Below, piece after piece: positions 10,671 to 23,265 of a DNA stretch of 64,000 bases. The DNA is taken from assembly GCF_937616625.2 (NCBI RefSeq), contig NC_065570.1, positions 40,431,665 to 40,495,664 on the forward strand, in the 5' to 3' direction. Below the pieces are notes generated by a model. It worked only from the letters and a program-made list of their open reading frames with translations, did not search any database and was not told the DNA's origin. Position 1 is the stretch's first letter. Each line of letters opens with the position of its first letter. Both the position numbers and the translations under genes were made by a program. Origin of the DNA: Mercurialis annua (taxonomy: Eukaryota > Streptophyta > Magnoliopsida > Malpighiales > Euphorbiaceae).

Positions 10671-13600
10671 TGTCACGACCCGATTTCTCGAGTCGTGACC
10701 GGCGCTATGGAATGGGAATATTGGTTCCGAAACCCGTAGCAAGCCTAAATGTTACCTAAAAGGTTTTTCGTGTTTAAAAATCATTATAAAACTTAAGTAT
10801 TTTATTTTCAAAAATTTGGCAATATAACGGCTGTAATTTTAACTGGCCAACACCTGTTAAATCTCAAACCACCCTGCACGATAAACTTAATACAACCACA
10901 ATATATTGCCAAGTACCATTCTAAGCATTTACAAAATATACATATTAAGTAGTCAAACTATAACTACCTCTGATGTTTGTTTGTTAATCAGAAAACGAGG
11001 CCTAACAAAAAGCTATAGACAGAAGCGGTTACTAGCCCAAAACATACTTAAACCGCTAATAGGACCTCGACAAAAGTGTAAGCCTGAACTACTGCAACGC
11101 TAGAGAGTCAGAAGCTGTACATGGAAAAAGTGATGAGCCTTCCGAAACAAGGCGTGGAGGCTCGACCTGAACGCTATCTTCTGAATACCTGAAAAATTTA
11201 ATAATCAACGGGTCAAACATAGCTGTGTGAGTTCACAATTTACTAACGGTATTATAATTAAAAACAAGGCCGCATTAAGGATAAAACATACTTTATATAT
11301 ATTCAATCAATAACTTATAATTTAATATGCTTTAATAATAAACGATTAATTAAACGTATTTTGATAACAAATGATTAATTTAAACATAAATAAACCTAAA
11401 ATATAATTTAGTAGTTTCCAATATCTGATCCGTTCGAAATCCTAAACCCAAGTGCTATGGACTTATTGGACATAATCGACAATAACTGTTTTTCGATCAT
11501 ATCGTCCAAGTGGCCGGGTCCTGAGATAATTCGACCGAGTTACCCGCAACCATCTCTTAATCCCAAGTTGTGGGTCCCGAGATAGTTCGACCGAGTTACC
11601 CACTAGACATGGGTCCCGAGATAGTTCCACCGAGTTATCTCGCGTCTATCACATTTCTATTTATCCTCCTTTTCCTTATCACATGGATATTCATAATTTA
11701 TCATCGCAAATAACTGACTGTATACGCATAGACTCGACTCGTATCAGTAATGGTGATCATACAGCCTATTGACACCCAATAGGTAGCTCGTTTCCCCCGG
11801 ATCACTCATTGGTTTAAATAATAATTCAGCAAAACAAAAGATTTATAAATTCGTATAACAAACGCATGCATAGCGAAGTTAGAAAATAATAATTACTTTA
11901 ACTAAGTTCTCAAATTATTTATGCCAATTTAGATACTTTAACGCATAAAAATATAAAGCATTAATTGAATAATAACACATGATTTTTTAATTAACCGATA
12001 TTATTTGAAGGGCGATTTCATAATTCAATCATCGCCAATTATAAATCATATTATCCTTAATAACACCAAAATATAATTAACCATTTTCAAAGTGTCTCAA
12101 ATTCACCTTATGCGACCTTTTTTTTTGAGTATATCAAGTTTTAATCATTTATAAGATAAAATAGCTTATTAATAAAAGCATAAGTTTGTTACTTGAAATA
12201 CTTTTAATGAAGTTCTAACAATATTAATAATGGTTCTATAAATAAACATATTGATTCAAACTAAAACATTCAATTAAACACATGTATCTACTTTTATATA
12301 TAAAATTAATAATACACGAAAGTAAACCGCGAACTCACCTCGATCGCTTAATCAAAATTTTTCAAAAGCAAAATATAAAATAGCCCGTTGATTAACTCTA
12401 ATTCTTCAATTTCTCCAATCCGACCACGCGTAGGATCTATAATATGAACAAATGCTAAATTAACAATTTATTCAAACTAATTAATTTGCTTATATCCTTT
12501 TCGAATACAATTTTAAGTATTCGAACTTTAACTAATACTAAGTCCTTTTATTTTATTCTTGCCTTCTTAAAACGTATCCCACAAACAACTTTGATCTAAT
12601 TTTACACATTCTTTAAATCTTAGGTTCTAACTACTTAAACTTGAATCCAATTATACCTCAACCCATTTAAACTTTAACTAACTTACTCTTTTAAATTTTA
12701 ATAATTCTAATCGATACGGACCTTTTCGTATTGAACTCCTTTATTTATTTATTTTAATCATTTTAAATCCACTTAACACAATTTAAACCTTATACTTAAA
12801 CATCTAAACTTGAACTAAACTAAGTCATAACTCATTTTACTTCTATCTCAAAAATCCATTTGTTAAGTTTTCTAAATTCATTTTCATATTTAATTTCACG
12901 CTTAAATTGATTTGTTTAAATTCCGAAAACACCCTATTTAGCAAAACATTCCGGTGGCACGCGGGTCCGGAGCGACCAACTGGTCTACCCAATGAGCAGA
13001 CCGGCTGGTCTGCTCGTTGCTGAGCATACCATAGTCTGCTCTAGTTGAGCAGACCGTAGTCTGCTCAACCTGAGTAGACTTGCCAAGCAAATGGCCTGAC
13101 CGGTCTTCTCTCCGGCCTCCGCTCTCTGCTCCTAGCCCGACTCCAACTTTGATTCTCCAAAAATCAAAATTTTACAACAACTAAAAATTTTCAGCTTTAA
13201 GTTCTAACTCTTTTTCTTTAAATTTTTTTATCTGAAACCCATTAAAGTCTAACATCTTAAATCACCCATAGCTAATCAATCTAAACTCCACACAAACTCT
13301 TTGATTGATGTTTAATTGTAAAACCCATAAAATTTCAGCTTCAATTTACATATTAATTGACATGAAATTTCAATAAATAATCATCTATATTGATTTAAAC
13401 ACATGCCAACTAAAACCCAATTGAATAACTATAAACCCTAACTCTCTAATTCAAAATCAACCCGTAATTTGAGATTACTAACCTTAATTTAAAGCTCCAA
13501 ATTGATGCTAGATGAAGACTTCAATCTTTTCTAAGTGTGGGTGTTTGAAGTTGATATCAATCCATTAATTTTAGCTCCTCCATTTTTCTTTGAGAGTAGA

Positions 13601-14283
13601 AGGTAGAAGATGAAGTGTAGAGAATGGAATTCTCTGGAATGATTTTATGTCTAGTTAAAGGAAAAATGAAGTTTTCTGGAAAGTGCTATGTCTAGAGTAA
13701 AAAGAATGGGTTGGGCTTTGTAAATGAAAATGCGTTGGTTAGCTATAATTAATCATCTTCTTAATTCAATTTCATTAGACGCCTCTTTTTCTTATTTTAA
13801 TTTTAAACTTAATAATAATTTATCTCATCACTTAATCACGTCGTTATTAAGTCGGGTTTTAATCCAAGTTTTTCAAACGACAATAAATTATACGGAGTCC
13901 TTTTAACTAATCCAAAATATTAATTATTGCCTTTCCCTTTAAAATTTTATTATCTAACCGTATAATTTATATGTCGCGTTAAACTGGCATTTTAAAAATA
14001 ACATTCCAAATATTTATGGATTCTCTTAAAATAATCCAAATAGCGAATTTATTTAATGGAAATTTTTCCAAATTTCCCATTAAATTTCGACATACTTATC
14101 TCAATATCCAATTACGAGATAAAATTTTAATCTAATAATATAGTCCAACTTTATTAAAATTCATTCGTCGTCAAAACGCTATTTTCCGCCTTATTTATGG
14201 AAATTTCCTTATTTTAGCTCTAATTGGCTAAAATAATATAATTAATCCAATTAAATACTTCTCCAAAAATACGGGGTATTACA
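10671..14283 (-). repeat. 5' LTR of element II, 3613 bp
   Basis: Plus-strand borders are TGTCACGACCC and GGGGTATTACA. Inside are a dyad array built on GAGCAGACC/GGTCTGCTC (12985-13085), a donor-like AAG|GTTAGT near 13495, the structured module 11189-12338, and repeats of the GTCCCGAGATAGTTC type (11510-11640). It is longer and more AT-rich than the other LTRs. No target duplication partner is visible; the right flank is CCTTT. Confidence 0.85.
11189..12338 (-). promoter_or_regulatory. Structured intron-like module of element II LTR
   Basis: The donor-like context is GAG|GTGAGTTC at 12338. The first arm GTGAGTTCGCGGTTTAC (12338-12322) faces GTAAATTGTGAACTCAC (11243-11227). All 17 positions pair if G-U is allowed, with three wobbles. 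The hairpin CCTATTG-ACACC-CAATAGG lies at 11765-11783. The acceptor is AAATTTTTCAG|G, ending at 11189. The implied intron is 1150 nt, the longest in the window. Confidence 0.6.
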
Positions 14284-14307
14284 CCTTTGTTTAAACGTTT
14301 CACGTAG

Positions 14308-15042
14308 CAGCTGATTTTCTATTGTGGGCAAACATGGCAGATCCCACTATCGACGGTTGAGGTGGACGATGTAGCGGCAAAAGCAGCAACTTTCCTTGAC
14401 TCCGACAGTGAAAATGATGACCTCGCCACCATCTCTACTAGTGACGTTTTGACAGAAGCGAGCAGTCGCCCTTCCACCAACTGGGAAGATCACCTTGAAG
14501 TGATGGCGCAAATGAAGAAGGCTGGCATCACCCTTTTCAAGTCTCCCGAAAGCGTCGAGAAATTAAAACAAGCTGCTACAGCTTTTGCCGATGCCTTTGC
14601 TGAAATCCTAAATGACGAAGACCGCTCTGCAGTGGAAAAATTATCGGCTTCCATTCCAGCTTTTCAAAGGATGTATCATGAATCAGTGTCCATCCAAGCC
14701 GAGCAGGACAGGCTGAATCAGCAGGAACTTGAAGCAAAGGAAAAACTAGACTCCCTTAAAGCTACCGTGAAGTCGGCAGTCGCAACGCTTCAAGATCGCC
14801 GCATACATGCAAAGGAGTTGGGAGAAAAAATTGCAGCCATGCAGCTTGAGCTTGATTCGGAAAAAAAGTTCTTCGGTGATCTGGAGATCTCATTGGATAA
14901 AGAGATGGTGGAGGGCTTGGAAGTGAAAAAGATTTAGAGCAAACTGAAAGGGGAGCTTAATAAAATTAAGCCAAAAAGTGAAGTGGCGAAAACAGAGTAC
15001 AATCAAGTCCGCAGTGAACTAGGCACTTGTTTTCGCCATTTC
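14308..15042 (+). pseudogene. Antisense extra ORF of element III (coiled-coil protein), 5' truncated
   Basis: Open on the plus strand from 14308 to a stop at 14935-14937, then in frame again to 15042. The visible protein is acidic at first (FLDSDSENDD), then a run rich in Glu, Lys, Leu and Gln (residues about 50-190) with heptad-like spacing that looks like a coiled coil (for example KEKLDSLKATVKSAV). The start is lost because element II begins at 14283, so the true N-terminus lies elsewhere. The position antisense and 3' to integrase fits the additional ORFs described for Tat elements. Many plant copies resemble the coiled-coil end of plant-mobile-domain proteins, but I do not see that domain here. 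Function unknown. Confidence 0.65.
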
Positions 15043-15464
15043 TAAAATTCTGGTAATAATTCCAAGTTTGAAACAATTTTAAATAATATCTCAATATTAA
15101 TACTCTTTTGATCGGCCAAGTGGCCGCATCTTTTGGTGTTTTGCAACAATTTGAATATTTTTGTATTTGATTTTAATCGGCCCAGAGGCCAAAATTTGGA
15201 TATTTGTTGTTTGCATAGCTTACTTTTACAAAACTTTAATAGGTCTGATCAGTCCGATATCGATCAAATTTTTATTACATTATAAGTTAAGAAAAACGGA
15301 GGGCCCATTGAAAAAACTCAACTGTAACTATACATGGCCAAAAACACAACATGTATCCCTTGTATTACATATATTGGCCATAACGGAACCATTTATCGGT
15401 TCAATATGTCCGATAAATGTCTATTGGGCGAATTATTCTTCGTCAGTTCCAAACAAACGTCGCT

Positions 15465-16713
15465 CTATGTTCTCCCAGCAACTAGGAACATATTTCTTTG
15501 AAAACTGACCGTTAATCGCCCTGTCATACTCTTCCCCGTCATATCCGCCAAGACATAAGCACCGCCCACTAACTTAGTAGTTACAATAAAAGGACCTTCC
15601 CAGTTTGGACTCCATTTACCAAATCCCCTATCTTTGTGGTCAATAGGAAAGATTGCCTTCCATACCATATCGCCTATAACAACGATTTTGGTTTTACTCG
15701 TTTGTTATATGCTCGCTCTACCCTTCTTTTCTGAGCCTTGAATTTTCTTCGTCGAGATCTAGAGATTATATCACCATCTTATTGAAGTCATCATCCGTAG
15801 AAAATTTGTTCTGATACAAGAGGCGAGTAGACATTACAGTTAGCTCCATCGGCAGCATCGCATCATGGCCATACACTATCCTAAATGGCGAGGTCCCGGT
15901 TGCCGATTTCTGTCTGGTCCTATTCGCCCACACGGCTTCTGATAGCAAAACATGCCATTGTCTCGGGTTTTCCTCTATCATTTTTTGAACGATGAGTTTG
16001 ATAGCGTTGTTAGTCACCTCACCTTGTCCGTTGGCTTGTGCATAGTATGGGGTCGAGTGTAGCATCTTGATCTTCATTTGAGAAGCCCATTCCACCATAT
16101 CACCTCCCGTGAACATCGTGCCTTGATTGGTGGTTATGGACTCGGGGAAACCATGCCGATGAACGATACATTCTTTAAAAAACTTGATCACAGCTTCTTG
16201 TGTGGGCGATTTCAATGGCTTTTCCTCTACCCACTTGGTGAAGTAACAAGTGGCGATTATAACAAACGTATGGCCATCTGATGAACTAGGATATATTTTC
16301 CCTATGAGGTCAACTGCCCATCCTCAAAATGGCCATGGCTTGATGATGGAGTGGAGTTCTTCGACGGGCTCATGCTGTATCGGTCCACATTTTTTACAAG
16401 CCTCACATCCCTTCGCATATCCGATGCAGTCGTGTTCCATTTTCGGCCAATAGAAATCGTATTTATGAATCAGCCATCTCATTCTTGGGCCCGCCTGATG
16501 AGCACCTGCTATCCCTTCATGTACCTCGGCCATTGCCAACATTGCCTCCTTTGGGCCGATGCACCTAGAGAGCAAACCTTCGAAACCTTTCTTGTATAGC
16601 TCACCGACCAGAACAACATAATTCAGGGTCAGGATCCTTAGCCTCCTGTTTGTCTTATTTGATTTCTTAAACCATCCCAGAATTTCGGTCCTCCAATCTT
16701 GCTTCACATCCAA
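15465..16713 (-). pseudogene. Integrase of element III (degenerate)
   Basis: The zinc-binding region shows the H-H spacing in EVHEGIAGAHQ and C-C in GCEACKKC (about 16500-16400). The core shows the first Asp in WAVDLIGK. The second catalytic Asp has become Asn (TTNQGTMF). A Glu is kept in GQGEVTNN. Stops lie at 16324 and 15766, and a frameshift separates the C-terminal piece (15668-15465, WEGPFIVTTKLVGGAY). With the second Asp lost the enzyme would be inactive even without the stops. Confidence 0.85.
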
Positions 16714-16794
16714 TTGATAAACAGAAAAACTTCTCTCATCAACTGTGATGCCCCCAATATGAAGATTCGGCGTTTCTCTCTCGATCGCATCGAA

Positions 16795-18562
16795 TTAAAG
16801 GTTCACTTTATAACCGCTTCCGTGTTGAGCCAGGTCATTGGCGATACAATTGTCAGCTCGTTCTGTGTATTCTAACCTTGTATCCTGAAAGCCCTCAATT
16901 AAGTGTTTCGCCTTATTGCAATATCTTACCAAGAGCTCAGACTCGCACTTGAATTTCCCAATCACTTGCTTGATAACCAATAAAGAGTCAGCCCTTATGT
17001 TAATCGCCTTTTCCCCCCAGCTCGGTCAATATCTCGAGGCCGAATATTAGGGCTTCATATTCTGCTTGGTTGTTGGTACACTCAAAATGTAGTTTGAATG
17101 ACAACTGGTAAGATGCCCCCAAGGGCGATACGATGTGTACTCCAGCTCCTGCCCCCTGGCTGGTCGTAGATCCGTCGAACCACATCTTCCACACGGCTAT
17201 GTCGACGCAGCTAATCGTTTCTTCCTTAAGAGCGATACCAAGATGATCAGATAAGAAATCGGCCAGAACCTTTCCTTTTACTGCTCTTTGAGGAACATAA
17301 ACCAATGTGAATTCGGACATGGAAATTGTCCACTTCCCAATCCGATTTCTTAAGTATGGCTTTAACAAAATGTACTTAATAATATAGGTCTGGGACAAAA
17401 CGTAGACCACCACTGGCAACATATAATATCGGAGCTTGCGGCAAGTGAAATACAGACAAAGGCACATCATTTCTATGTCTGTATAGCAAATTTATGTATC
17501 GGTCAAACCACGACTCAGATGGTAAACCGCTCTTTCAACCCCTTCATCCTCTTGGGCGAGCATACATCCCAAAGATTCATGCGCAGCCGATAAATAAAGT
17601 AACAGTGGCTTGTTCGGCTTTAGAGGAGTCATGACCGGGGGTTTAGCTTAGTACACCTTTAATTCTTCAAATACTTTCTGCTGTTCGTCTGTCCAGATAA
17701 TCTGATCGGTCTCTTTCCCTCTTATTAAGGCACTCCAACTGCGAAGTTGCCCCGCTGTGTTTTCAATAAATCGCCTCAGGAAGTGTATTTGACCGATGAG
17801 TCTCTGAAGCTGCTTCTTGGTTTTAGGTGGTTCGGCATTGATGATCGCCTTCACCTTGTTTTTGTCTATTTCTACTCCCCGCTGGTGAACCAAGAAACCC
17901 AAGAAGTTTCCAGCCGATACTCCGAATGAACATTTGAGAGGGTTCATTTTTATCCCGTTGGACCGTATTCGGTCGAAACCTTTTCTTAAATCGGCCAAGT
18001 GAACTTCCTCGGTATTTGACTTGACCACAACATCACCAATGTACATTTCAAGGCAATCCAAACTCGTAAACATCTTATTCATCGCCCTTTGGTAGGTAGC
18101 ACCTGCATTTTTCAAGCCGAAAGGCATAACAACCCATTCGTAAGCTCCGATCGGCCCTGGGCAGCGAAAAGCTGTTTTAGACACATCTCCCTTGCTGATC
18201 GGCACTTGGTTTTACCCTGAATGTGCATTAAGGAAACTAAGAACCGTGTGCCCTGCTGCTCTGTCTATCAGCATATTGGCCACTGGCATAGGGTATTCTT
18301 CCTTAGGTGTAGCCGGATTGAGGTTCCGAAAGTCCACACAAATCATCAGTTTTCCGTTCTTTTTCATTACAGGAACGATATTAGACAAACATTCTGTATA
18401 CTGAGCTTCCCGTATAATTTTGGCACCTTCTAACATCCTAATTTTGTCTTGAATCAGGGTGTCTACCTTTCTTGACATTCGCCTCGGAGGCTGCCGATAT
18501 GGTCTGAACCCGCTTTTTAATGAGAGTTTATGCTCTGCGATCTTCGGATCCAGTCCTGGCAT
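16795..18562 (-). pseudogene. RT, RNase H and archaeal-type RNase H of element III (degenerate)
   Basis: RT begins near 18562 (KSGFRPYRQPPRRMS) and shows ICVDFRNLN and VVMPFGLKNAGATYQ. The catalytic box reads YIGD instead of YIDD, so one catalytic Asp is missing. A stop at 18212-18206 and another at 17648 break the frame. The first RNase H is strongly decayed. The second RNase H is clear: KMWFDGSTTSQGAGAGV and FECTNNQAEYEALIFGLE (about 17200-17030). A frameshift at the G/C homopolymer near 17015-17020 leads into the frame ending at 16795 (ANDLAQHGSG). Confidence 0.88.
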
Positions 18563-18636
18563 CTCGTCGTATGACCAAGCAAAGCAGTCCTGATACTCAA
18601 CAAGGTGGGCGACCAGTTGTGCTTTGAATTCTCAGC

Positions 18637-19947
18637 TTAGCGCGGCGTTGATATATATAGGTCTGGCAATTCTTCCGAACCCAGGTTTATTTCTATCAAT
18701 TCATCTTGCACTTGGGCGGGGTCATCTTCCATTTTGCCCGTAGCCAGCTGCAAGTCCTGGATCTTTAATGCCCCAGTGGGATCTTGCTCTTGATCCCCGT
18801 AAATGCATTCGGCTGATGCAGCTTCGTACAAAAAGACTAGTTGCTTGATCTTTTCCCTCAACTCATTATGGCGTACTATCATTTTAATGGATTGATGATA
18901 GTGGATCGGCCATTTCCCGCGAGGGTAATCGATATTGGCCGATCCAAATTGACCAACAAACAGGGTACGCTTGTCTGCCCTTTAGAGCAAAGGGACTGTA
19001 TGTTCCGTACTTCTTCATCATACAAACGTGCTTCTAGCACATTATGGTCTTCATCGAAAGGGTTGGGATCGCCCTGTACTACCTCGGCCTCTCCATCCTC
19101 TCGCCAAATAAATAACATTTGATGTATAGTGGACGGTATACACATGTTAGAGTGTGTCCAATCTCGGTCGAGCAGTATATTGTAATTACTTCGGGCATTG
19201 ACCACGAAGAATCCCTCTTCGGTCTCTACTCGCCCGACTTTGATTTGGAGAGTGATGTACCCCTCGGCTGGTGTTTCGCCTCCGGCGAAATCAGTCATAT
19301 AAATGTCAGTTGGATCAAACTGATCCCGGTTTATGCCGAGCTTCTTGAGCATCTTCGCTGGGAGTATATTCACCCTTGCTCCATTATCTATTAGCACCCT
19401 GTTTATAATCACTCCATTTAAATCGGCCTTAATATACAATGACCGAATATGACGAGTCATTCTTGTTGGGGGTTTACTAAGTGACACCACAACCGTGCTA
19501 TCAGCACTATCGTCTTCTGGGACGATCACATCTCCTTCCAAAGTTGCCTTCTGCCCTGACTTACTTCTGTAGGAGTCGGGAAGTGTAACCACTTTCACTC
19601 CGAATTCGTCTCTGACAATTGGGACCCATGCCTTTAGCACCCCTTTTTTTATGTGAGACGATCACTTCCCGGTCCCTGGGTACCTTCGCCTTCAGCTGAC
19701 CATCTTGATGGGAGACAAGGATGTCTTTGTAAGATCGTCGTTTGTCCTTCTCTGTCACAGGTTTTGGAGCTTCCGTCTCATGGGCCATGTCGATTGCCCC
19801 TCCACTCTCAACAACTTTCTTCCGAACCCATATTTTCCGCATTTTAGTCGTTCTGTGCTCATGCGGCTCGGCAACTTTTTTAATCCGTGCCCCACTCGCC
19901 AATCTCTCGGCCATGGGTCGGTTCACCCGTTCAGGCATGAGCGTCAA
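18637..19947 (-). pseudogene. Aspartic protease region of element III (degenerate)
   Basis: The best part runs 19640-18879 and includes the active site VLIDNGARVNILPAKML. This reads DNG where DSG or DTG is expected. The Tat-typical DRDWTHSNMCIPSTIHQ block lies downstream. A linker toward RT continues in another frame to 18637 and contains an acidic stretch. The upstream part (19947-19640) is broken by several stops and joins gag only through frameshifts. Confidence 0.8.
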
Positions 19948-20379
19948 TCGGTTCTGTATGGACGATTTAGTTGCGGCATGACTGGCCCTTGACTCCTGCC
20001 TTAACCTCTACATTCGCCTCTTTTGGGTTTTTGTCATACAAGGGGTCTCATCCGTTGGCTGAGAAATCCTCTTGAACACGGTTGTCTTAGACTCCCGCTG
20101 TAGCTGATGTTTCTACCACTGCTCGGTAGGCGATTTAGGCTTAAATGTCTTGGGGTGTTCCCTTACTTTTTCGACCCTCTTGGCGGCAAAACAAGTACTG
20201 CAGGATGGGCACGTGACTTCTGCGGTGGGCTAACTATTACGCTTCCTCTTCTGCTGTTGAGGTCGCCCCTTTTTTGCTCGCCATTTAGACCCATCCGTCT
20301 CTACCTTGAGTTAGGTTTCTTGGGCTCACTTGCTCTGGATCTGCCTCTGTTTCAAGAAACTATCAAAATGAGGCCGAAC

Positions 20380-22071
20380 AGTGTTGATGGACACATATTT
20401 TGCATCGGCCTCTTTCTTAGTAGGGAACAAGAGTTTTCCTTCATTGATCGCCTTCTGGATCACGTTTTTGAAGTTCACACAGTTGTTCGTACTGTGCCTT
20501 CAAGAGTTGTGATATTTGCAGTAATCCTTTCCGACCATATTCTCCGGCAGTGGGATCACGTGACCTTCACTAAGGGCGATCTGTCCATCTTTGAACAAAG
20601 CATCAAAAATTTCGTCGGCTTTGGTCAAGTCAAAGGAATATTCCCTCTGCACTACTGCGGTTTTATTCTTCTTGACAAAACCCGTTTTTCTCAGATCCGA
20701 GCATTTCAATGGTTTGCTACCCAAGAATTCGGCCATCTTGATTTCGTCCTCCGAGCTTCTATCCTCGTTGTCCGAAACCACGGCTATGTCCAACTGGTCT
20801 TTGTAGTAAGTAACACTCGAAGCTCCTCGTCTCTGTTCTTTCTCCTAGAGAAGCATCTCGTAGCTCGTCTCCCTATTAGTCAATTTAAATAAGTCCCGGA
20901 ATCGGTGCCCTTCGAAGTGCTCCCTCATGGCGAAGCTCATTCCTCTAACCACCATTGGGACGCAATCGGCCTCAGACATCTTTGTTGAGCACCACATTCT
21001 CAGATTTCTGAATCGGCCGATGTACTTCTCCACCGATTCACTTGGCAGCTGTGATATACGAGCCACATCGTCGAGGGTGACATCTGGAGGTGCCTTGTAA
21101 AACCCCTCGTGGAAGAGGATCTCCAAATCCTTCCAGGTCTCCACTGAGTTTGGTGTTAACCTTGTATACCAGGTCAAGGCCATTTTTGTCAATGAACTAG
21201 CAAATAACCGGAGTTTCCAGAAGTCATGAGCTGCTACCTCGCCGTATTGGGCCGAGAAACGGGCGACATGTTCACCAGAGAAAAGGCTAAACTCAGGAAC
21301 CTTCTATCCCCTTGGGAAAGGGTACAACTTGTCGATCCAATCTGGACATGGCTTCATATACGAAGGGCGGGGCATCGGTTATAAATCGACCCCGAGCTTT
21401 TCCAACATGTTCATGAGTTGCCCCTGATCATAAATATTATGCTCACCCCCTTCAATAGCCGAACGCTCGCCCACATTTAATTCCTGGGTGTTGGCTCCGG
21501 TTGCGACCCCTTGTGGTCTGGATTCGCCTTGGGGAGCTGACGTGCTTGCCCCCAAGTGATCGGCTCTTCCTGCCGATTCGGCTTCCTGCCTAGTCAAGAG
21601 TTTAACTGACCCATAAGTATACCCCAGCTTACTGGGTTGCTGTATCGGTTTGGCCGAACTACCAGGATATCCGAAGCGATTCGGTGTCTGGTTCTGTTCG
21701 GCCCTTCTGTAACTCTGTTCGGCAACGGATTGCCCAGAAAAGAGTCTGCCCAAGCTCTCCATCGCCTTGTTGAGGCCATCCAAATTACCCTGGATCTGCC
21801 TCTGGAACGATGCTTGATCAGACATGATATTTTTCATCACTTCCGACATCTGATGCATCGCACCATCAAACTTCTGCTTGTTCTCTTGGGCAATCTCGCC
21901 CCTCATAGCCGAGATATCGGCATGCGATAAGGAAGGGCGAGATGGAGGAAGCTGGCGTGAGTAGTCAATCGAATCATCGGTCGCATCATCATTCTTGTCC
22001 GACGGGAGGCTTCCATCAGTGACCGAAGGATTCAGCACATTTGGCCATGATTTCTGATATGTCCGAATCAA
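20380..22071 (-). pseudogene. gag of element III (degenerate)
   Basis: One frame from 22071 to about 20400, interrupted by stops at 21379, about 21308, 20845 and 20500. The N-terminal third is Gln/Ser-rich and hydrophilic. The retrotransposon gag domain follows (LTKMALTWYTRLTPNSVETW and SQLPSESVEKYIGRFRNL, about 21200-21000). The C-terminal YCKYHNS and HSTNNC segment (about 20510-20480) is the His/Cys motif usual in Tat gag. The plus-strand ORF opposite it (20107-20892) is a shadow. Confidence 0.8.
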
Positions 22072-22174
22072 AATCGTCCACTCCGTCGCCTTGCTTTAAT
22101 TGTTGTCGGCGTATAGACCGAGCGTGCCTGGAATCGTCCTTAAAGTCTGTTTTTGTGCTAACCATAAATTGATG

Positions 22175-22192
22175 TCCCCAGTGGAGTCGCCA
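22175..22192 (-). other. Primer-binding site of element III
   Basis: The minus strand reads TGGCGACTCCACTGGGGA five bases inside the 5' LTR. It differs from the tRNA-Met-type PBS of elements I, II and V. The sequence type is usual in Tat-clade elements and is thought to fit tRNA-Arg; I could not check the tRNA. Confidence 0.7.
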
Positions 22193-22197
22193 AAAGA

Positions 22198-22669
22198 TGT
22201 TCGCCTAGAAATATTCCGGACTCGAATCTTTGAATTTATAAGTGGGATCGGTTTGATGCTTTAACGAACTTATGAAGATATTCACGGGGCTTCTTTGGTT
22301 AAAAACACTTAACCACGTGATCTAAGTAGTAATAATCTGGGAGTTAATAAACTCAGGCGAGATTAATACCAAAAACTACTTCTAAATTAAAACAATTCAG
22401 GGATTGCGAGATAAAAAGCATTGAGTTTGGTATTTGATTGATTGATTTATTTATCGAAAAATAATGAAGCTCTGAGCTATTTATAGCTCTATAAAATCAA
22501 GATTCCTAATTTAACTACAACTAATATTCCTAAAGAGAAACACTCCTAATGAGTTGCAAATTCCTACTAAAAATAAAAGCTAATTTGGAAAAGGCTTTCT
22601 ATTGGGCTCAATTCCCTTGGTAAGCCCATATGATGCTCTGACCCATAATATTTTGGACCGGTGTAAACA
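22198..22669 (-). repeat. 5' LTR of element III, 472 bp
   Basis: Plus-strand borders are TGTTCGCC and GTGTAAACA, so the LTR starts TGTTTACACC and ends GGCGAACA with short TGTT/AACA inverted ends. Short for a gypsy element and unlike the 2.4-3.6 kb Tekay-class LTRs around it. The right flank is CTATG; the partner duplication is off-window. Confidence 0.7.
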
Positions 22670-23012
22670 CTATGGTACCATTTTGAGACAAAATATAGAG
22701 AATTGGTACCATTTTGACCAATAACCCTAACGACTACCAACCAGGCCTTCTTTTTTCTTTTTCTAGTTTTGATAGAAAGTTACAAGTCGATGCTATTGGG
22801 TGGACTTGGAAAACAGAGGATTGATCATTTTAAAGGTCTGTTTATTTCTTGAAAATATTAATCTCTTGAGAGTTATAAGTCTAGGTACTCATTTTAAACT
22901 TACTCAACATTGATGTTTAAGAACTTCAGTAAAAAGTTCTTAAATATGAAACGCTATGGAAAAACAAACTAACGGCTTAACTACAAAAAAGCGAAATTTA
23001 CTATTATTTTCT
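22670..23012. other. Unassigned spacer
   Basis: Contains two copies of TTGGTACCATTTTGA-like sequence 43 bp apart (around 22671 and 22714). They may be a remnant of a TIR element. Nothing else recognised. Confidence 0.4.
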
Positions 23013-23232
23013 GGCTATGTTTGGTTCATGAAATAGGTCCGGAATAGATTAACTATTCCGTATTGAATAATTATTCCTCACTCTGGTTCATGGAGTACTC
23101 CATGGAATTGCTATTTAATGATTTTCTGGAATAACTACTTCTCTTAAAATGTAATGAATAGTTGTTCCATTCCACATGGAATAGCTATTCTATTCCGTAC
23201 TATTTCATTGCATCAACCAAATATGACCTCAG
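23013..23232. mobile_element. MITE-like inverted repeat, about 220 bp
   Basis: The left end (GGCTATGTTTGGTTCATG) and the right end (inverse of ATCAACCAAATATGACC) form imperfect TIRs. The interior has many ATTCC/GGAAT motifs that fold back. The TGTTTGGTT end is common in plant hAT or PIF MITEs. No clear target duplication, so the class is open. It adjoins the gene fragment on its right. Confidence 0.45.
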
Positions 23233-23265
23233 GTTAAAGCAAGATATCCACATTATTGGACTTAC

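Larger units (their letters stand above)
8852..14283 (-). mobile_element. Element II: gag-only (TR-GAG-like) gypsy element, 3' end missing
   Basis: Read right to left: 5' LTR 14283-10671, PBS, leader, one gag-like ORF (10432-9628), then a non-coding tail. No PR, RT or IN domain is present. The tail shares two conserved blocks with element V, near 9076-9105 and 8904-8935. The class of LTR elements encoding only gag has been named TR-GAG. The 3' LTR is not in the window because the sequence is interrupted at 8851. The right flank falls inside the antisense ORF of element III, so element II is younger than element III. Confidence 0.75.
14284..22669 (-). mobile_element. Element III: Ty3/gypsy Tat-clade element (degenerate)
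   Basis: 5' LTR 22669-22198, PBS 22192-22175, then gag, PR, RT, RNase H, a second (archaeal-type) RNase H, and IN on the minus strand. A plus-strand antisense ORF follows at the far 3' side. The second RNase H and a 3' antisense ORF are known features of Tat-clade elements. The left end and 3' LTR are missing because element II is inserted at 14283. Every coding domain has stops, frameshifts or lost catalytic residues, so it is older than elements I, II and V. Confidence 0.88.

Noticed and set aside
20107..20892. Long plus-strand ORF of 261 codons
   Set aside because: It lies exactly opposite the Tat gag of element III, whose minus-strand reading has recognised domains; the plus reading has none.
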